From Mycobacterium florentinum (GTDB lineage Bacteria; Actinomycetota; Actinomycetes; Mycobacteriales; Mycobacteriaceae), in assembly GCF_010730355.1 (NCBI RefSeq), contig NZ_AP022576.1:2418001-2482000 (forward strand): a DNA stretch of 64,000 nucleotides, read 5' to 3'. A program made the translations under genes and the position numbers. The notes beneath the pieces were generated by a model. The model searched no databases. It had not been told where the DNA came from and saw nothing but the letters and a program-made list of their open reading frames with translations. Within the stretch, counting starts at the first letter, position 1. Every line of letters starts with the position of its first letter. Shown here one piece after another: positions 1 through 10,187 of this stretch.

Positions 1-300
1 CATCGCGTCGCACAAGATCAGCGCGGCCGCACTCGCCGCCATCGCGGCCAGCAGCAGGTGCCGCATCTGGCCGACGCGCCGCAACACCGCCGGTGACATC
101 GAATTTCCCACGATGGAGCCGAGGCCGTACGCCGGAAACAGGAGCGCGGCCAGCCAGGTGAGGCCCAGGTGCGCGCAAATGAACGGCAGCACCACGGCGC
201 CATTGCTGAACTGCATGCCGGCCGTGTAGAACGCGCCCTGCGAAGGCAGGCGCGGGAACGGGTTCGTGTGTGCCGAAATCTCCGCCGGCAATGCGGCCAT
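1..300 (-). CDS. MFS transporter, N-terminal part (cut by window edge)
   Basis: The first 100 residues of a major facilitator transporter are visible; the gene continues beyond base 1. From an SQGAFYTAG motif onward about 60 of 81 residues match the complete MFS protein at 3816-5117 in a hand alignment, so the two are paralogues. The visible part covers roughly the first two or three membrane helices and the start of the loop with VGQMRH. The ATG at 300 is chosen because the paralogue starts at the equivalent place and because the conserved upstream block (337-396) then has the same spacing to both starts. It is divergent from mmpS. Substrate is unknown; an export role is inferred from the family and the neighbouring mmpS-mmpL. 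Confidence 0.8.
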   Translation of the reverse strand, partial: MAALPAEISAHTNPFPRLPSQGAFYTAGMQFSNGAVVLPFICAHLGLTWLAALLFPAYGLGSIVGNSMSPAVLRRVGQMRHLLLAAMAASAAALILCDAM

Positions 301-336
301 GGCATTAACAGTATGGGCGCTGAGCAGGTAAAAACT

Positions 337-396
337 ATCCACCGATCGGACACGGCCGGACGAGTTGGGTGTCCCCCGGTTGGGGGAACGGCTCAA
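337..396. promoter_or_regulatory. Conserved palindromic operator block upstream of first MFS gene
   Basis: This 60-base block aligns with 5154-5215 in front of the paralogous MFS gene. It contains CCGATCGG (342-349) and the near-palindrome TGTCCCCCGGTTGGGGGAAC (370-389). CCGATCGG lies 41 bases before the start codon in both genes; the palindrome lies 69 and 70 bases before it. Conservation of sequence and spacing suggests a dimeric repressor or activator site. The block also lies between the divergent MFS and mmpS genes, so it could control both. No cognate regulator is visible here. Confidence 0.55.
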
Positions 397-514
397 TCCA
401 TATAACGATTGTCCGAAAGGCTCGATGCTTTAGCACATTGACGGTAGCGTAAGCGCCGAACGCATTGAGACATCAAATCGTTTTGCGACCCGGTAACAAA
501 GCGCGGGAGTAAAG

Positions 515-952
515 ATGGTTTCGGTTACCCGAGTCGTGAAACGAATGTGGTTGCTGCTGGCCGTTATTGCGATCGCCGGCGTCGCGGGGCTCGGAATCTA
601 TCGCCTGCATAGCATGTTCGGCGTTCATGGACATCCCGTTGTCAGGGTCAAGGCCGATCTCGATGATCCAGTGTTCGACCCGAAACAAGTGACGTATGAA
701 GTCTTCGGTCCTGCCGCGACCGCAAAGATCGCCTATTTGGATCCCGACGCCCGGGTGCAACGTCTGGAGAATATTCCGCTGCCGTGGTCGCAAACCCTGT
801 CGACGACGCTGACTTCGGTCACCGTCAACCTTTTGGCGCAAAGCAACGGCAGCGTCATCGGCTGCCGAATCAAGGTGAACGGCGCGATTAAGGACGAGCG
901 ATCCGAGACCGGACCGAAAGCACTGACTTTCTGCCAGGTGAATGCCGGATGA
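515..952 (+). CDS. MmpS family membrane-anchored accessory protein
   Basis: The 145-residue product has one N-terminal membrane helix (about residues 10-28) followed by the periplasmic MmpS domain. Family marks are VTYEVFGPA, the LPWS turn, IGCRI and ERS...TFCQV with two conserved cysteines. MmpS proteins work with MmpL transporters in exporting lipids, siderophores or drugs across the inner membrane. The start at 515 follows a GGAG Shine-Dalgarno sequence a few bases upstream. The stop overlaps the mmpL start in ATGA, so the two are translationally coupled. Which mmpS number it matches cannot be decided by eye. Confidence 0.93.
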   Translation: MVSVTRVVKRMWLLLAVIAIAGVAGLGIYRLHSMFGVHGHPVVRVKADLDDPVFDPKQVTYEVFGPAATAKIAYLDPDARVQRLENIPLPWSQTLSTTLTSVTVNLLAQSNGSVIGCRIKVNGAIKDERSETGPKALTFCQVNAG

Positions 953-3819
953 GCCGGGCACCCAAGATAATCCGCCGATTTGCAGTGCCGATCGTCTTGT
1001 TGTGGCTGGGGCTCACGGCCGTGCTCAATATCGGCATCCCGCAGCTGGAGGCGGTCGGCAAAGCGCACTCGGTCTCGATGAGCCCCAAAGGCGGCGCATC
1101 GGTTCAGGCGCTCAACCGGGTGGGACAGGTATTCGGTGAGTCCGGCACCGATAACGCGGCCACGATCGTGCTGGAAAGCGACAAACCACTCGGCGACGAC
1201 GCTCACCGTTTCTATAGCGAACTGGTGCGGCGGCTTTCGGCCGATACCCAGCACGTCGCGCACATCCAGGACTTCTGGAGTGACCCGCTGACCGCCGGGG
1301 GATCGCAAAGTGCGGACGATAAAGCCGCCTATGCGGTGGTCTACCTCGCCGGCACGACAGAAACCGCGGCATACAACTCGGTCTACGCCGTGCGGCACAT
1401 CGTGGACACCACGCCGGCGCCGCGCGGGCTCAAGGCGTATGTGACCGGCTCGATGGGGTTGATCGCCGATCAATCCGAGGCCGGCGACAAAAGTATCGCA
1501 AGGGTCACCCTGATTACCGGCGTGGTGATCGCGGCGATGTTGCTGTTTATCTACCGCTCGGTCGTGACCATGATCCTCGTCGTCGTCCTGGTCGGGATCG
1601 AACTGGGGGCAATACGCGGAGTCGTCAGTTTTCTGGTCTATCACGGCGTTTTCGGCCTCTCGACCTTCGCGGTCAACTTGCTCACCCTGCTGGCCATTGC
1701 CGCCAGCACGGACTACGCGATATTCATGCTCGGCCGCTACCACGAGGCCCGCTACGCGGGTAAGGACCGAGAAGCCGCCTTCTTTGCGATGTTTCACGGA
1801 ACCGCCCATGTGATTCTGGGCTCCGGGTTGACTATCGCCGGCGCCATGTATTGCCTCAGCTTTGCCCGACTGCCGTACTTCAAGTCGATGGGCCCGCCCT
1901 GCGCGGTGGGCATGCTGATTGCGGTCCTCGCCGCACTCACGCTCGGACCGGCGGTGCTGACCATCGCCAGCCACTTCAAGCTGTTCGAACCCAAGCGCAA
2001 GATGGCGACTCGGCGCTGGCGCCGGGTGGGAACCGCCATCGTTCGCTGGCCCGGCCCGGTGCTCGCGGCGACCTGCGCGGTGGCATTTGTCGGGCTGTTG
2101 GCCTTGCCCAATTACCGCACCACTTACGATCTGCGCAGATTCGTGCCGGCCAGCATGCCGGCCGTTGTCGGGGACGCGGCCGCGGGTCGGCACTTTTCGC
2201 AGTCCTGGCTGAACCCCGATGTGCTGTTGATCGAGACCGATCACGATATGCGCACTCCCGTCGACATGCTGATCCTGGACAAGGTCGCAAAAGCCATCTT
2301 TCACAGCCCCGGAATCTCGCAGGTGAAATCGATAACCCGGCCCCTGGGAACGCCTCTCAAACATACGTCGATTCCGTTCATCATGAGCATGCAAGGTGTC
2401 GGGCAGGCCGAAAACATGCAATTCATGAAGGACCGCCTGGACGACATGCTGATTCAGGTGCAGGCGATGACCGTCTCGATCGACACGATGAAGCACATGT
2501 ATCAACTCATGGGCGAAATCGTCGACAACACCGTCGATATGGATCACCTCACGCATGACATGTCGAACACCACCGACACCATCAGGGATCACCTCGCGGA
2601 CCTTTCGGATTTCCTTCGCCCGGTTGGCAGTTACTTCTACTGGGAAAAGCACTGTTTCGATATCCCCGCCTGCTGGGCGGTGCGATCGATATTCGAAACC
2701 TTCGACAACATCGATCAGCTGAGCGAGAAATTGGAATCTCTCGTCAAGGATATGGATGTCCTCATCCGGCTCTTACCGGAGATGCGCGCGCAGATGCTGC
2801 CGATGATTTCGACGATGACCATCATGCGCGACATGATGGTCGTCTGGCACGGCACACTGTTGTCGTTCTACAAAGAGCAGGAGATGAATACCAAAGACCC
2901 CGGTGCCATGGGTCGGGTCTTCGACGCCGCTCAGGTTGACGATTCGTTCTATCTGCCGCAGTCGGCCTTTGAAAACCCGGATTTCAAGCGCGGCCTGAAG
3001 ATGTTCTTGTCTCCGGACGGCAAAGCGGCCCGCTTCATCATTGCGCTGGACGGAGATCCGTCGACGCCCCAGGGCATCGCCCGCGTCGAGCCGATCCAGC
3101 TGGCGGCCAAAGAGGCCATCAAGGGAACTCCGCTGCAGGGCGCCGCGATCTCGATGGGCGGCACGGCGTCGACGTACCGGGACATCCAAGAGGGTGCCTT
3201 CTACGACCTGCTGATGGCCGGGGTCGCCGCGATCAGTCTGATTCTGATCATCATGATGATCGTGACCCGAAGCGTGATTGCCGCCGCCGTCATCGTCGGC
3301 ACGGTGCTGCTGTCCCTGGGCTCCTCGTTCGGCCTGTCCGTGCTGCTCTGGCAGGACATTCTCGGCATCGATCTGTATTGGCTGGTGTTGGCGATGTCGG
3401 TGATCCTGCTGCTGGCCGTGGGCTCGGATTACAACCTGTTGCTGATCTCGCGACTGAAAGAGGAAATCGGCGCCGGGCTGAACACCGGGATCATTCGCGC
3501 GATGGCCGGCACCGGAGGGGTCGTCACGGCGGCCGGAATGGTGTTCGCCGTGACCATGTCGCTGTTCGTGTTCAGCGATTTGCAAATCATCGGCCAGATC
3601 GGCACCACCATCGGTCTGGGCCTGTTGTTCGACACGCTGATCGTGCGCTCGTTCATGACACCGTCGATTGCCGCGTTGCTCGGACGCTGGTTCTGGTGGC
3701 CGCAGCGAGTACGCCCGCGCCCGGCCAGTCGGATGCTCAGGTCGTCGGGGCCCCGCCGCTTGGTGCGTGCCCTGTTGCTGCCGCCCGCCGAGAAACCGGC
3801 GGAGATAGCGCGGCCCTAG
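949..3819 (+). CDS. MmpL family RND transporter
   Basis: This 956-residue RND-type transporter has one N-terminal helix (about 12-32), a first porter loop, a cluster of helices at about 180-340, a long second loop (about 400-740) rich in Met and acidic residues, and a C-terminal helix cluster (about 755-925). The proton-relay Asp-Tyr pairs seen in MmpL3 are present as D255-Y256 (STDYAIFM) and D827-Y828 (GSDYNLLL). The length is typical of the MmpS-associated MmpL subgroup (MmpL4/5 type). It overlaps mmpS by 4 bases and its stop overlaps the convergent MFS stop in CTAG at 3816-3819. It probably exports a lipid, siderophore or drug; the substrate cannot be inferred from sequence. Confidence 0.95.
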   Translation: MSRAPKIIRRFAVPIVLLWLGLTAVLNIGIPQLEAVGKAHSVSMSPKGGASVQALNRVGQVFGESGTDNAATIVLESDKPLGDDAHRFYSELVRRLSADTQHVAHIQDFWSDPLTAGGSQSADDKAAYAVVYLAGTTETAAYNSVYAVRHIVDTTPAPRGLKAYVTGSMGLIADQSEAGDKSIARVTLITGVVIAAMLLFIYRSVVTMILVVVLVGIELGAIRGVVSFLVYHGVFGLSTFAVNLLTLLAIAASTDYAIFMLGRYHEARYAGKDREAAFFAMFHGTAHVILGSGLTIAGAMYCLSFARLPYFKSMGPPCAVGMLIAVLAALTLGPAVLTIASHFKLFEPKRKMATRRWRRVGTAIVRWPGPVLAATCAVAFVGLLALPNYRTTYDLRRFVPASMPAVVGDAAAGRHFSQSWLNPDVLLIETDHDMRTPVDMLILDKVAKAIFHSPGISQVKSITRPLGTPLKHTSIPFIMSMQGVGQAENMQFMKDRLDDMLIQVQAMTVSIDTMKHMYQLMGEIVDNTVDMDHLTHDMSNTTDTIRDHLADLSDFLRPVGSYFYWEKHCFDIPACWAVRSIFETFDNIDQLSEKLESLVKDMDVLIRLLPEMRAQMLPMISTMTIMRDMMVVWHGTLLSFYKEQEMNTKDPGAMGRVFDAAQVDDSFYLPQSAFENPDFKRGLKMFLSPDGKAARFIIALDGDPSTPQGIARVEPIQLAAKEAIKGTPLQGAAISMGGTASTYRDIQEGAFYDLLMAGVAAISLILIIMMIVTRSVIAAAVIVGTVLLSLGSSFGLSVLLWQDILGIDLYWLVLAMSVILLLAVGSDYNLLLISRLKEEIGAGLNTGIIRAMAGTGGVVTAAGMVFAVTMSLFVFSDLQIIGQIGTTIGLGLLFDTLIVRSFMTPSIAALLGRWFWWPQRVRPRPASRMLRSSGPRRLVRALLLPPAEKPAEIARP

Positions 3820-5117
3820 GCGGCCTGCAGGGCCATGGCCGGTGACGCGGTCGGGAAGGACCGGACCCGAGCAGCGACCACCCGCCGTGTTTCCGACGGC
3901 GGAGCGGTCAGCGACGCCAGCGCGGCGCCGATGGCCAGGACCAGGACGACGACGTCGGGCCAGATCGTGGAGTGGTTCTGGGCAATGTTGCCGAGCACCG
4001 CCGCCAGCGCCATGGTTTCGACGGCAACCAGCGTCGAGCTCAACGCAATCAGTGTCCCGCGGTGCGACTCCTCGGCGACCACGCTGAGCCACGAGATCGC
4101 CGCGGCGAAGACCGCCTGCGCGGCCACCGTCGCCAGCAGAAACACCGTGCCGTAAGCCCAGACGTGGGTCCATTCGCCGTAGACTTCGGCCCCCAAGGTC
4201 AGCGTGGCGGCGGCGACACTGAGCAGCGCGCTGCCCAGCATCATGCCGCGCACTCCGAACAGGCGATAGACCTTGCGCCACAGCGGCGACCCGAAAACCA
4301 GTCCGATGCTGGACAGGATCACCAACACATGCAGGCTGCGGTTGTCGTGGGCGGTGCGCAGGGCATAGAAGGTGGTGCCCAGGGTGACCGGACCGAACAA
4401 CAGGCACGCGACCATGTACCGGCGGAACCACGGCTGGGACCGCGCGATCGCGATGCCCTCCCGGTAGGTGTCCCGCACCGACATCCGGGTGGTGGTCGAG
4501 GTGGACCGCACCGGCCCGACGAACAGCGCCGCGATGGCCGAGCCCGCCAGCCCGAGCGCACCCAGCCACAACAGATCGCGGCGGTAGGCCATCTCGTTGC
4601 CGTGGGCCAGCGCCGGCACGACGAACAGCGTGACGACGGTGGCCAGCACCGACCCGATGGCGCTCTGGAACAGGAACAGCTCGCCGCGCCGCGCCCCGGG
4701 CAGCTTGCTGGAAACCATATCGGGGTAGGCGACGCCGGCGATCCCGAGCAGAACTCCCGCTGCCGCGCAGGTCAGCAGAAACACCACCGCGGTGAGGGCG
4801 CCGTGCCAGGGAATCATCGCGTCGCACAGGGTCAGGGCGGCCACGCTGGCCGCGATCACGGCCAGCAGCCGGTGCCGCATCCGGCCCACTCGCTGCAGCA
4901 CCAGTGGAGACACCGAATTTCCGACGACGTCGCCGAGGCAGAAGGCCGGAAAGAGCAGCGCGGCCACCCAGGTCAGACCCTGGTGTGCGCAGATCAACGG
5001 CAGGATCACGGTGCCATTGCTGAGCTGGATGCCCGCGGTGTAGAAGGTGCCCTGCGAAAGCAGCTTGCCGAACACGCGCGGCTGTGCCGGGGTGGTGGGA
5101 ACCAGCGTGATGGACAT
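3816..5117 (-). CDS. MFS transporter
   Basis: This 433-residue major facilitator protein has about 12 hydrophobic segments, an R-V-G-R-M-R-H segment in the loop after helix 2, and a short basic C-terminus. It is a complete paralogue of the truncated gene at 1-300. Transport of a small molecule by proton coupling is the family function; the substrate is unknown. The ATG at 5117 is supported by alignment with the paralogue and by the conserved upstream block at 5154-5215. It is convergent with mmpL, sharing the bases CTAG as both stop codons, and divergent from the PH-like gene at 5257. Confidence 0.9.
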   Translation of the reverse strand: MSITLVPTTPAQPRVFGKLLSQGTFYTAGIQLSNGTVILPLICAHQGLTWVAALLFPAFCLGDVVGNSVSPLVLQRVGRMRHRLLAVIAASVAALTLCDAMIPWHGALTAVVFLLTCAAAGVLLGIAGVAYPDMVSSKLPGARRGELFLFQSAIGSVLATVVTLFVVPALAHGNEMAYRRDLLWLGALGLAGSAIAALFVGPVRSTSTTTRMSVRDTYREGIAIARSQPWFRRYMVACLLFGPVTLGTTFYALRTAHDNRSLHVLVILSSIGLVFGSPLWRKVYRLFGVRGMMLGSALLSVAAATLTLGAEVYGEWTHVWAYGTVFLLATVAAQAVFAAAISWLSVVAEESHRGTLIALSSTLVAVETMALAAVLGNIAQNHSTIWPDVVVLVLAIGAALASLTAPPSETRRVVAARVRSFPTASPAMALQAA

Positions 5118-5153
5118 AACAAAAAAATCTAGGGATGATCAACCTTGCATAAC

Positions 5154-5215
5154 ATCCTCCGATCGGACATCCCGGGTGGAATTGCTTTGTCCACCGATCG
5201 GGGGACACGGCTCAA
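5154..5215. promoter_or_regulatory. Conserved palindromic operator block upstream of second MFS gene
   Basis: This is the partner of the block at 337-396. It holds CCGATCGG at 5159-5166 and the 20-base TGTCCACCGATCGGGGGACA at 5188-5207, a palindrome with a single mismatched pair centred on CGATCG. Spacing to the MFS start is conserved with the paralogue to within one base. The PH-like gene on the other strand begins 49 bases past the palindrome, so that operon may share the control. Function is inferred from conservation and symmetry. Confidence 0.6.
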
Positions 5216-5256
5216 CGCCGTTGACCGCCAATGTTTGCTGTGGCACCGTCTTGCGG

Positions 5257-5586
5257 ATGACTGAAGCCTTGTACGAGGACTCCGGCCTCCGGCTCGACGA
5301 GGACGGAATCACCATCCGGCGCTACTACTTCCCGTTGGCCGGGGCCAAGCGGATCCCGTACGGCGAGATCCGCGGCCTCAAGACCGAGCAGATGACCTTC
5401 GCGTCCGGTGGCGGCAGGATCTGGGGAGCGACGGATCCGCGATACTGGTTCCCGTTGGACATTCACCGGCCGCGGAAGAAGAAGCTACTGATTCTCGACA
5501 TCGGCGCTCGGGTTCACCCGTGCATCACCCCCGACGATCCCGACCGTGTCGTCGAGTTGCTGAGCGATCGGGTGCCGACCACTTGA
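5257..5586 (+). CDS. Small PH-domain-like protein of unknown function
   Basis: The 109-residue cytosolic protein has alternating beta-strand-like segments: GITIRRYYFP, RIPYGEIRGL, a glycine-rich turn (SGGGRIWG), WFPLDIHRP and a basic RKKKLLILD strand, ending in a helix (DPDRVVELL). This pattern resembles bacterial PH-like domains; I do not recognise a characterised homologue. The ATG at 5257 gives a sensible N-terminus (MTEALYED); longer versions would run through the promoter of the MFS gene. Its stop overlaps the proposed TTG start of sugI (TTGA), so it is probably the first gene of a PH-sugI-nagA operon. No signal peptide is present. Confidence 0.75.
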   Translation: MTEALYEDSGLRLDEDGITIRRYYFPLAGAKRIPYGEIRGLKTEQMTFASGGGRIWGATDPRYWFPLDIHRPRKKKLLILDIGARVHPCITPDDPDRVVELLSDRVPTT

Positions 5587-6932
5587 GGGGTTCGCGCGTT
5601 GGGCTCACCGGCGCCAGCGTCGGTCTGATCTACGGATACGACCTGTCCATCATCGCCGGCGCGCAGCTGTTCATCACCGAAGATTTCGGACTCACCACCT
5701 CTCAACAAGAACTCCTCACGACGATGGCCGTGATCGGGCAGATCGCCGGAGCGCTCGGTGCCGGCGTACTCGCCAACGCGATCGGCCGAAAAAAGTCGGT
5801 CGTGCTGATCCTGGTCGCCTACGCGACCTTCGCGCTGCTGGGTGCGTTCTCGGCGTCATTTCCGATGCTGCTGGCGGCACGACTCCTGCTGGGTATGACG
5901 ATCGGCGTGATGGTGGTGGTCGTCCCGGTCTATATCGCGGAATCGGCGCCGGCGGCGGTGCGCGGGGCGCTGCTGACCGCCTATCAGCTGACGATCGTCA
6001 CCGGGCTTATCGTCGGGTATCTCGTCGGCTACCTGTTGGCCGGTACCCACAGCTGGCGCTGGATGCTGGGGCTGGCCGCGGTGCCGGTGATGCTGTTGCT
6101 GCCGTTGGTGATCCGCCTGCCGGACACGGCCCGGTGGTATCTGCTCAAGGGGCGGGTCGACGACGCGCGGCGCGCGCTGCTGCGCGTCGAGCCCGCCGCG
6201 AACGCCGACGAAGAGCTCGCCCAGATCGGCCGCGCACTGGGCGAGGGCTCCCCCGGTTTCAAAGGCCGCATCTCCGAGATGCTGCGGCCACCGTACGTGC
6301 GAGCCACCGTATTCGTGATCGTGCTCGGCTTCCTGCTGCAGATCACCGGCATCAACGCGATCATCTACTACAGCCCCCGAATATTCGAAGCCATGGGATT
6401 CACCGGTAATTTCGCGCTGCTGGGCCTGCCGGCGCTGGTCCAGGTGGCCGGTTTGGCAGCCGTGGGCGCGGCGCTGACGCTTGTGGACCGCGTCGGCAGA
6501 CGCCCAATCCTGTTGTGCGGCATCGCCATGATGATCGCCGCCGACGTCGTGCTGACGGCGGTGTTCGCCCGGGGCATCGGCGGCGCGGCGCTCGGGTTCG
6601 CCGGCATCCTGTTGTTCATCATCGGCTACACCCTGGGTTTCGGCTCGCTGGGCTGGGTGTACGCCAGCGAGAGCTTCCCCACCCGGCTGCGGTCCATCGG
6701 GTCCAGCATCATGCTGACCTCCAACCTGACTGCCAACGCGATCGTCGCGGCGGTCTTCCTGACCATGCTGCACTCCCTCGGCGGCGCAGGCACTTTCGCG
6801 TTGTTCGGGGTTTTGGCCGTGGTGGCGTTCGGCTTCGTGTACCGGTACGCGCCGGAGACCAAGGGACGCCAGCTCGAGGACATCCGGCACTTCTGGGAAA
6901 ACGGCGGCCGCTGGGAAGACCCGTGCCCCTGA
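5583..6932 (+). CDS. sugI: MFS sugar transporter (SugI-like)
   Basis: About 449 residues with sugar-porter family marks: GYDLSIIAGA in helix 1, ANAIGRKKS after helix 2, PDTARWYLLKGR at the central loop, VDRVGRRP after helix 8 and PETKGRQLEDI near the C-terminus, with 12 predicted helices. It imports a sugar by proton symport in the inner membrane. The next gene is nagA, the same order as Rv3331-Rv3332 in M. tuberculosis. An amino sugar is therefore a possible substrate, but that is inference. No ATG or GTG lies at the right place; TTG at 5583, overlapping the upstream stop, is the best start. Confidence 0.88.
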   Translation: MRGSRVGLTGASVGLIYGYDLSIIAGAQLFITEDFGLTTSQQELLTTMAVIGQIAGALGAGVLANAIGRKKSVVLILVAYATFALLGAFSASFPMLLAARLLLGMTIGVMVVVVPVYIAESAPAAVRGALLTAYQLTIVTGLIVGYLVGYLLAGTHSWRWMLGLAAVPVMLLLPLVIRLPDTARWYLLKGRVDDARRALLRVEPAANADEELAQIGRALGEGSPGFKGRISEMLRPPYVRATVFVIVLGFLLQITGINAIIYYSPRIFEAMGFTGNFALLGLPALVQVAGLAAVGAALTLVDRVGRRPILLCGIAMMIAADVVLTAVFARGIGGAALGFAGILLFIIGYTLGFGSLGWVYASESFPTRLRSIGSSIMLTSNLTANAIVAAVFLTMLHSLGGAGTFALFGVLAVVAFGFVYRYAPETKGRQLEDIRHFWENGGRWEDPCP

Positions 6933-8050
6933 TCCGCGCCGGCGCGGTCGTCCTCGACGATCAGGTCTGCCGGCCGGGATGGCTAGAGATCACCGGCGCA
7001 CGGATTCTCGCCTGCGGGGCCGGTGAACCGCCCGCGCCGCCCGACCGGGACTTCCCGGATTGCCTTGTGGTGCCTGGCTATATCGACATGCACGTGCACG
7101 GCGGCGGCGGCGCCTCTTACCTGGACGCCGAGCAGATCGACGAAGCCGCGCAGTTTCACCGTTGCCATGGCACCACCACGACGCTGGCCAGTCTGGTCAC
7201 CGCCGCACCCGACACGCTGATCGCGGGGGTGCGCGCGCTGGCCGAAGCCACCCGATCCGGCACCGTCGCGGGCATCCACCTGGAAGGGCCGTGGCTGGCA
7301 ACCGCACGGTGCGGAGCACACGATCCGACCCAGATGCGCGATCCCGAGCCCGGCGAGGTCGACGACGTCCTGGCCGCCGGCGAGGGCACCATCCGGATGG
7401 TCACGCTGGCACCGGAGCGACCCGGTGCCGGCGAGGCGATCCGGCGCTTCGTGGACGCGGGTGTCGTTGTCGCCGTGGGACATACCGATGCCACCTATGA
7501 GCAGACCCAACAAGCGATCGCCCTGGGCGCCACGGTGGGCACGCATCTGTTCAATGCGATGCCGCCCCTGCACCATCGGGAACCCGGACCGGCACTCGCG
7601 CTGCTGGAAAGCCCGGCGGTGACCGTCGAGCTGATCCCCGACGGCGTGCACGTGCACCCCGCCGCGGTGCACGCGGTCGTCCGGGCGGCCGGGCCCGACC
7701 GGGTCGCCGTCATCACCGACGCGATCGCCGCGGCCGGATGCGAGGACGGCGCGTACCGGCTCGGCGCGGTGCAGGTCGACGTGCGGGCGGGGGTGGCCCG
7801 GGTGCATGCGACGTCGACGATCGCCGGCAGCACCGCCACGATGGATCAGCTCTTCCGCACGATTTCGCGGCTCGGCCCGGACGCTGATGCCGCATTGGTC
7901 GCCGCGGTGCAGATGACCTCGGCGACGCCGGCGCGGGCGCTGGGCCTGGGGCGGGTGGGCGCCCTACAGGCCGGCTACGACGCCAATCTTGTTGTGCTGG
8001 ACCGCGAATTGCGAGTCGCGGCCGTGATGGCGCAGGGCGCCTGGCGCTAA
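6923..8050 (+). CDS. nagA: N-acetylglucosamine-6-phosphate deacetylase
   Basis: The 375-residue amidohydrolase converts GlcNAc-6-phosphate to glucosamine-6-phosphate and acetate in the cytosol, feeding amino-sugar recycling. Visible metal and catalytic positions are H57 and H59 (DMHVHGGGG), E121 (HLEGPWL), H187 (VGHTDAT), H208 (GTHLFNAM) and D266 (ITDA). The GTG at 6923 overlaps the end of sugI by 10 bases and gives a normal N-terminus (VPLIRAGAVVLDD). It matches Rv3332. Its stop overlaps that of the convergent YihY gene (CTAA at 8047-8050). Confidence 0.93.
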   Translation: MPLIRAGAVVLDDQVCRPGWLEITGARILACGAGEPPAPPDRDFPDCLVVPGYIDMHVHGGGGASYLDAEQIDEAAQFHRCHGTTTTLASLVTAAPDTLIAGVRALAEATRSGTVAGIHLEGPWLATARCGAHDPTQMRDPEPGEVDDVLAAGEGTIRMVTLAPERPGAGEAIRRFVDAGVVVAVGHTDATYEQTQQAIALGATVGTHLFNAMPPLHHREPGPALALLESPAVTVELIPDGVHVHPAAVHAVVRAAGPDRVAVITDAIAAAGCEDGAYRLGAVQVDVRAGVARVHATSTIAGSTATMDQLFRTISRLGPDADAALVAAVQMTSATPARALGLGRVGALQAGYDANLVVLDRELRVAAVMAQGAWR

Positions 8051-9075
8051 CGCAGCCAGCGGGTCAGCCGGGAAAAGGCCAGCGCGCCAACGGCTCCCAT
8101 CACGATCGCGGTCAGCGTCTGCCGGGTGCTGATCCCCTCGTCTAGCAGGACCCGCGGGGCGATGATCGCGGGCGCCGGAGGCGGGGCGTACTTGCTGCGC
8201 GGATCGGTGGAAAGCGTGGCGGCCCAGGCGGTGGCGAAGAGCACGAGATACCCGGTGATGTAGGAGAACACCATCAGGCCCAGCACCGGCCCGAAGGTCG
8301 CACCCGCCGGACTGCGCAACACGACCCGCAGGTAGATCGAGGCCACCTGTTTGAACAGCTCGAAGCCGATCGCCGCGAGCAGGCCGGCCCGCGCCGAGTC
8401 GGCGAGGCTGACCTTGTGCCGCGGCAGCCGGCCGATCATCCAGGTGAACAACATCCACGACACCAGCAGCGACACCACTATCGAAAGACCCCGGAAGAGC
8501 TCGCCGAAGATCGAGAAGTTGGGCACGCCAGCCCATTTCAGTACCGCGCGCATCGGCGCCGCGTGCCCGAGCGCGGTGAGCGCGATGGTGGCGAGGATGA
8601 CCACGAACGTCCCCACCATTGCGACCAGATCGGACAACTTTCCGCGCACGAAGCCCGGCGACTGCAGCGGTTCGTCCCACCACATCTCGGTCACGGCGCC
8701 GCGCATATGGGACATCCAGCCAAGTCCGGCCCACGCCGAGGCGGCCAGGCCGATCACACCGACCGACGTGCGCGCGTTGATCGCCGAATTCATCAGGTCC
8801 ACCAGCTGCTGCCCGAGCTCACCGTCGACCGCGTCGCGGATGTGCTCGTCGATGCTGGCGAGCAGCTTGGGGTCCTCGGCCAGCATGAAACCGACGACCG
8901 CGAAACCGACCATCAGCAAAGGGAATAGCGCGAAGATCGTGTAGTACGTCAGGGCGGCCGCCAAGAAGCCGCCGTTGCGCTCGTCGAAATGTTTGTAGGC
9001 GCGTAGCACATGGTCGAGCCAGCCGAACCGGGCCCGCAACCGGTCAAGGATCCCTGGCTTGGCCGGCTCGTCCAT
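8047..9075 (-). CDS. YihY/BrkB family inner-membrane protein
   Basis: The 342-residue protein of the YihY (formerly BrkB/RNase BN-like) family has about six membrane helices after a soluble N-terminus; the family mark AAALTYYTIFALFPLL is at about residues 45-60. The family's biochemical role is not settled. The ATG at 9075 is chosen because it follows a GGAGGT Shine-Dalgarno sequence and leaves an 11-base gap after trpS, with which it probably forms an operon (Rv3336c-Rv3335c order). A longer version starting at 9168 would overlap the end of trpS. Confidence 0.88.
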   Translation of the reverse strand: MDEPAKPGILDRLRARFGWLDHVLRAYKHFDERNGGFLAAALTYYTIFALFPLLMVGFAVVGFMLAEDPKLLASIDEHIRDAVDGELGQQLVDLMNSAINARTSVGVIGLAASAWAGLGWMSHMRGAVTEMWWDEPLQSPGFVRGKLSDLVAMVGTFVVILATIALTALGHAAPMRAVLKWAGVPNFSIFGELFRGLSIVVSLLVSWMLFTWMIGRLPRHKVSLADSARAGLLAAIGFELFKQVASIYLRVVLRSPAGATFGPVLGLMVFSYITGYLVLFATAWAATLSTDPRSKYAPPPAPAIIAPRVLLDEGISTRQTLTAIVMGAVGALAFSRLTRWLR

Positions 9076-9085
9076 GGTGAACGCA

Positions 9086-10120
<1,035 letters not shown>

Positions 10121-10152
10121 TCACGCGCGCTTTCCCCGTCGCGCCCTCGCTT

Positions 10153-10172
10153 GCGGTACCGGCGGTACCGCC
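10153..10172. promoter_or_regulatory. Twin CGGTACCG palindromes in trpS/hydrolase intergenic region
   Basis: Two copies of the palindrome CGGTACCG lie nine bases apart, the second inside the 12-base palindrome GGCGGTACCGCC (10161-10172). They sit in the 82-base divergent promoter region, close to the hydrolase start. A protein site is possible; there is no other support. Confidence 0.25.
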
Positions 10173-10187
10173 TTTAATGTCGGCTAC

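Noticed and set aside
733..2652. Long open frame on the minus strand opposite mmpL
   Set aside because: Its translation is rich in His, Arg and Gly with no domain, and it lies antisense to a clear MmpL gene; an effect of high GC codon use.
2773..5208. Long minus-strand frame spanning the mmpL end and the MFS gene
   Set aside because: It crosses the mmpL coding region and the MFS promoter in another frame; no recognisable motif.
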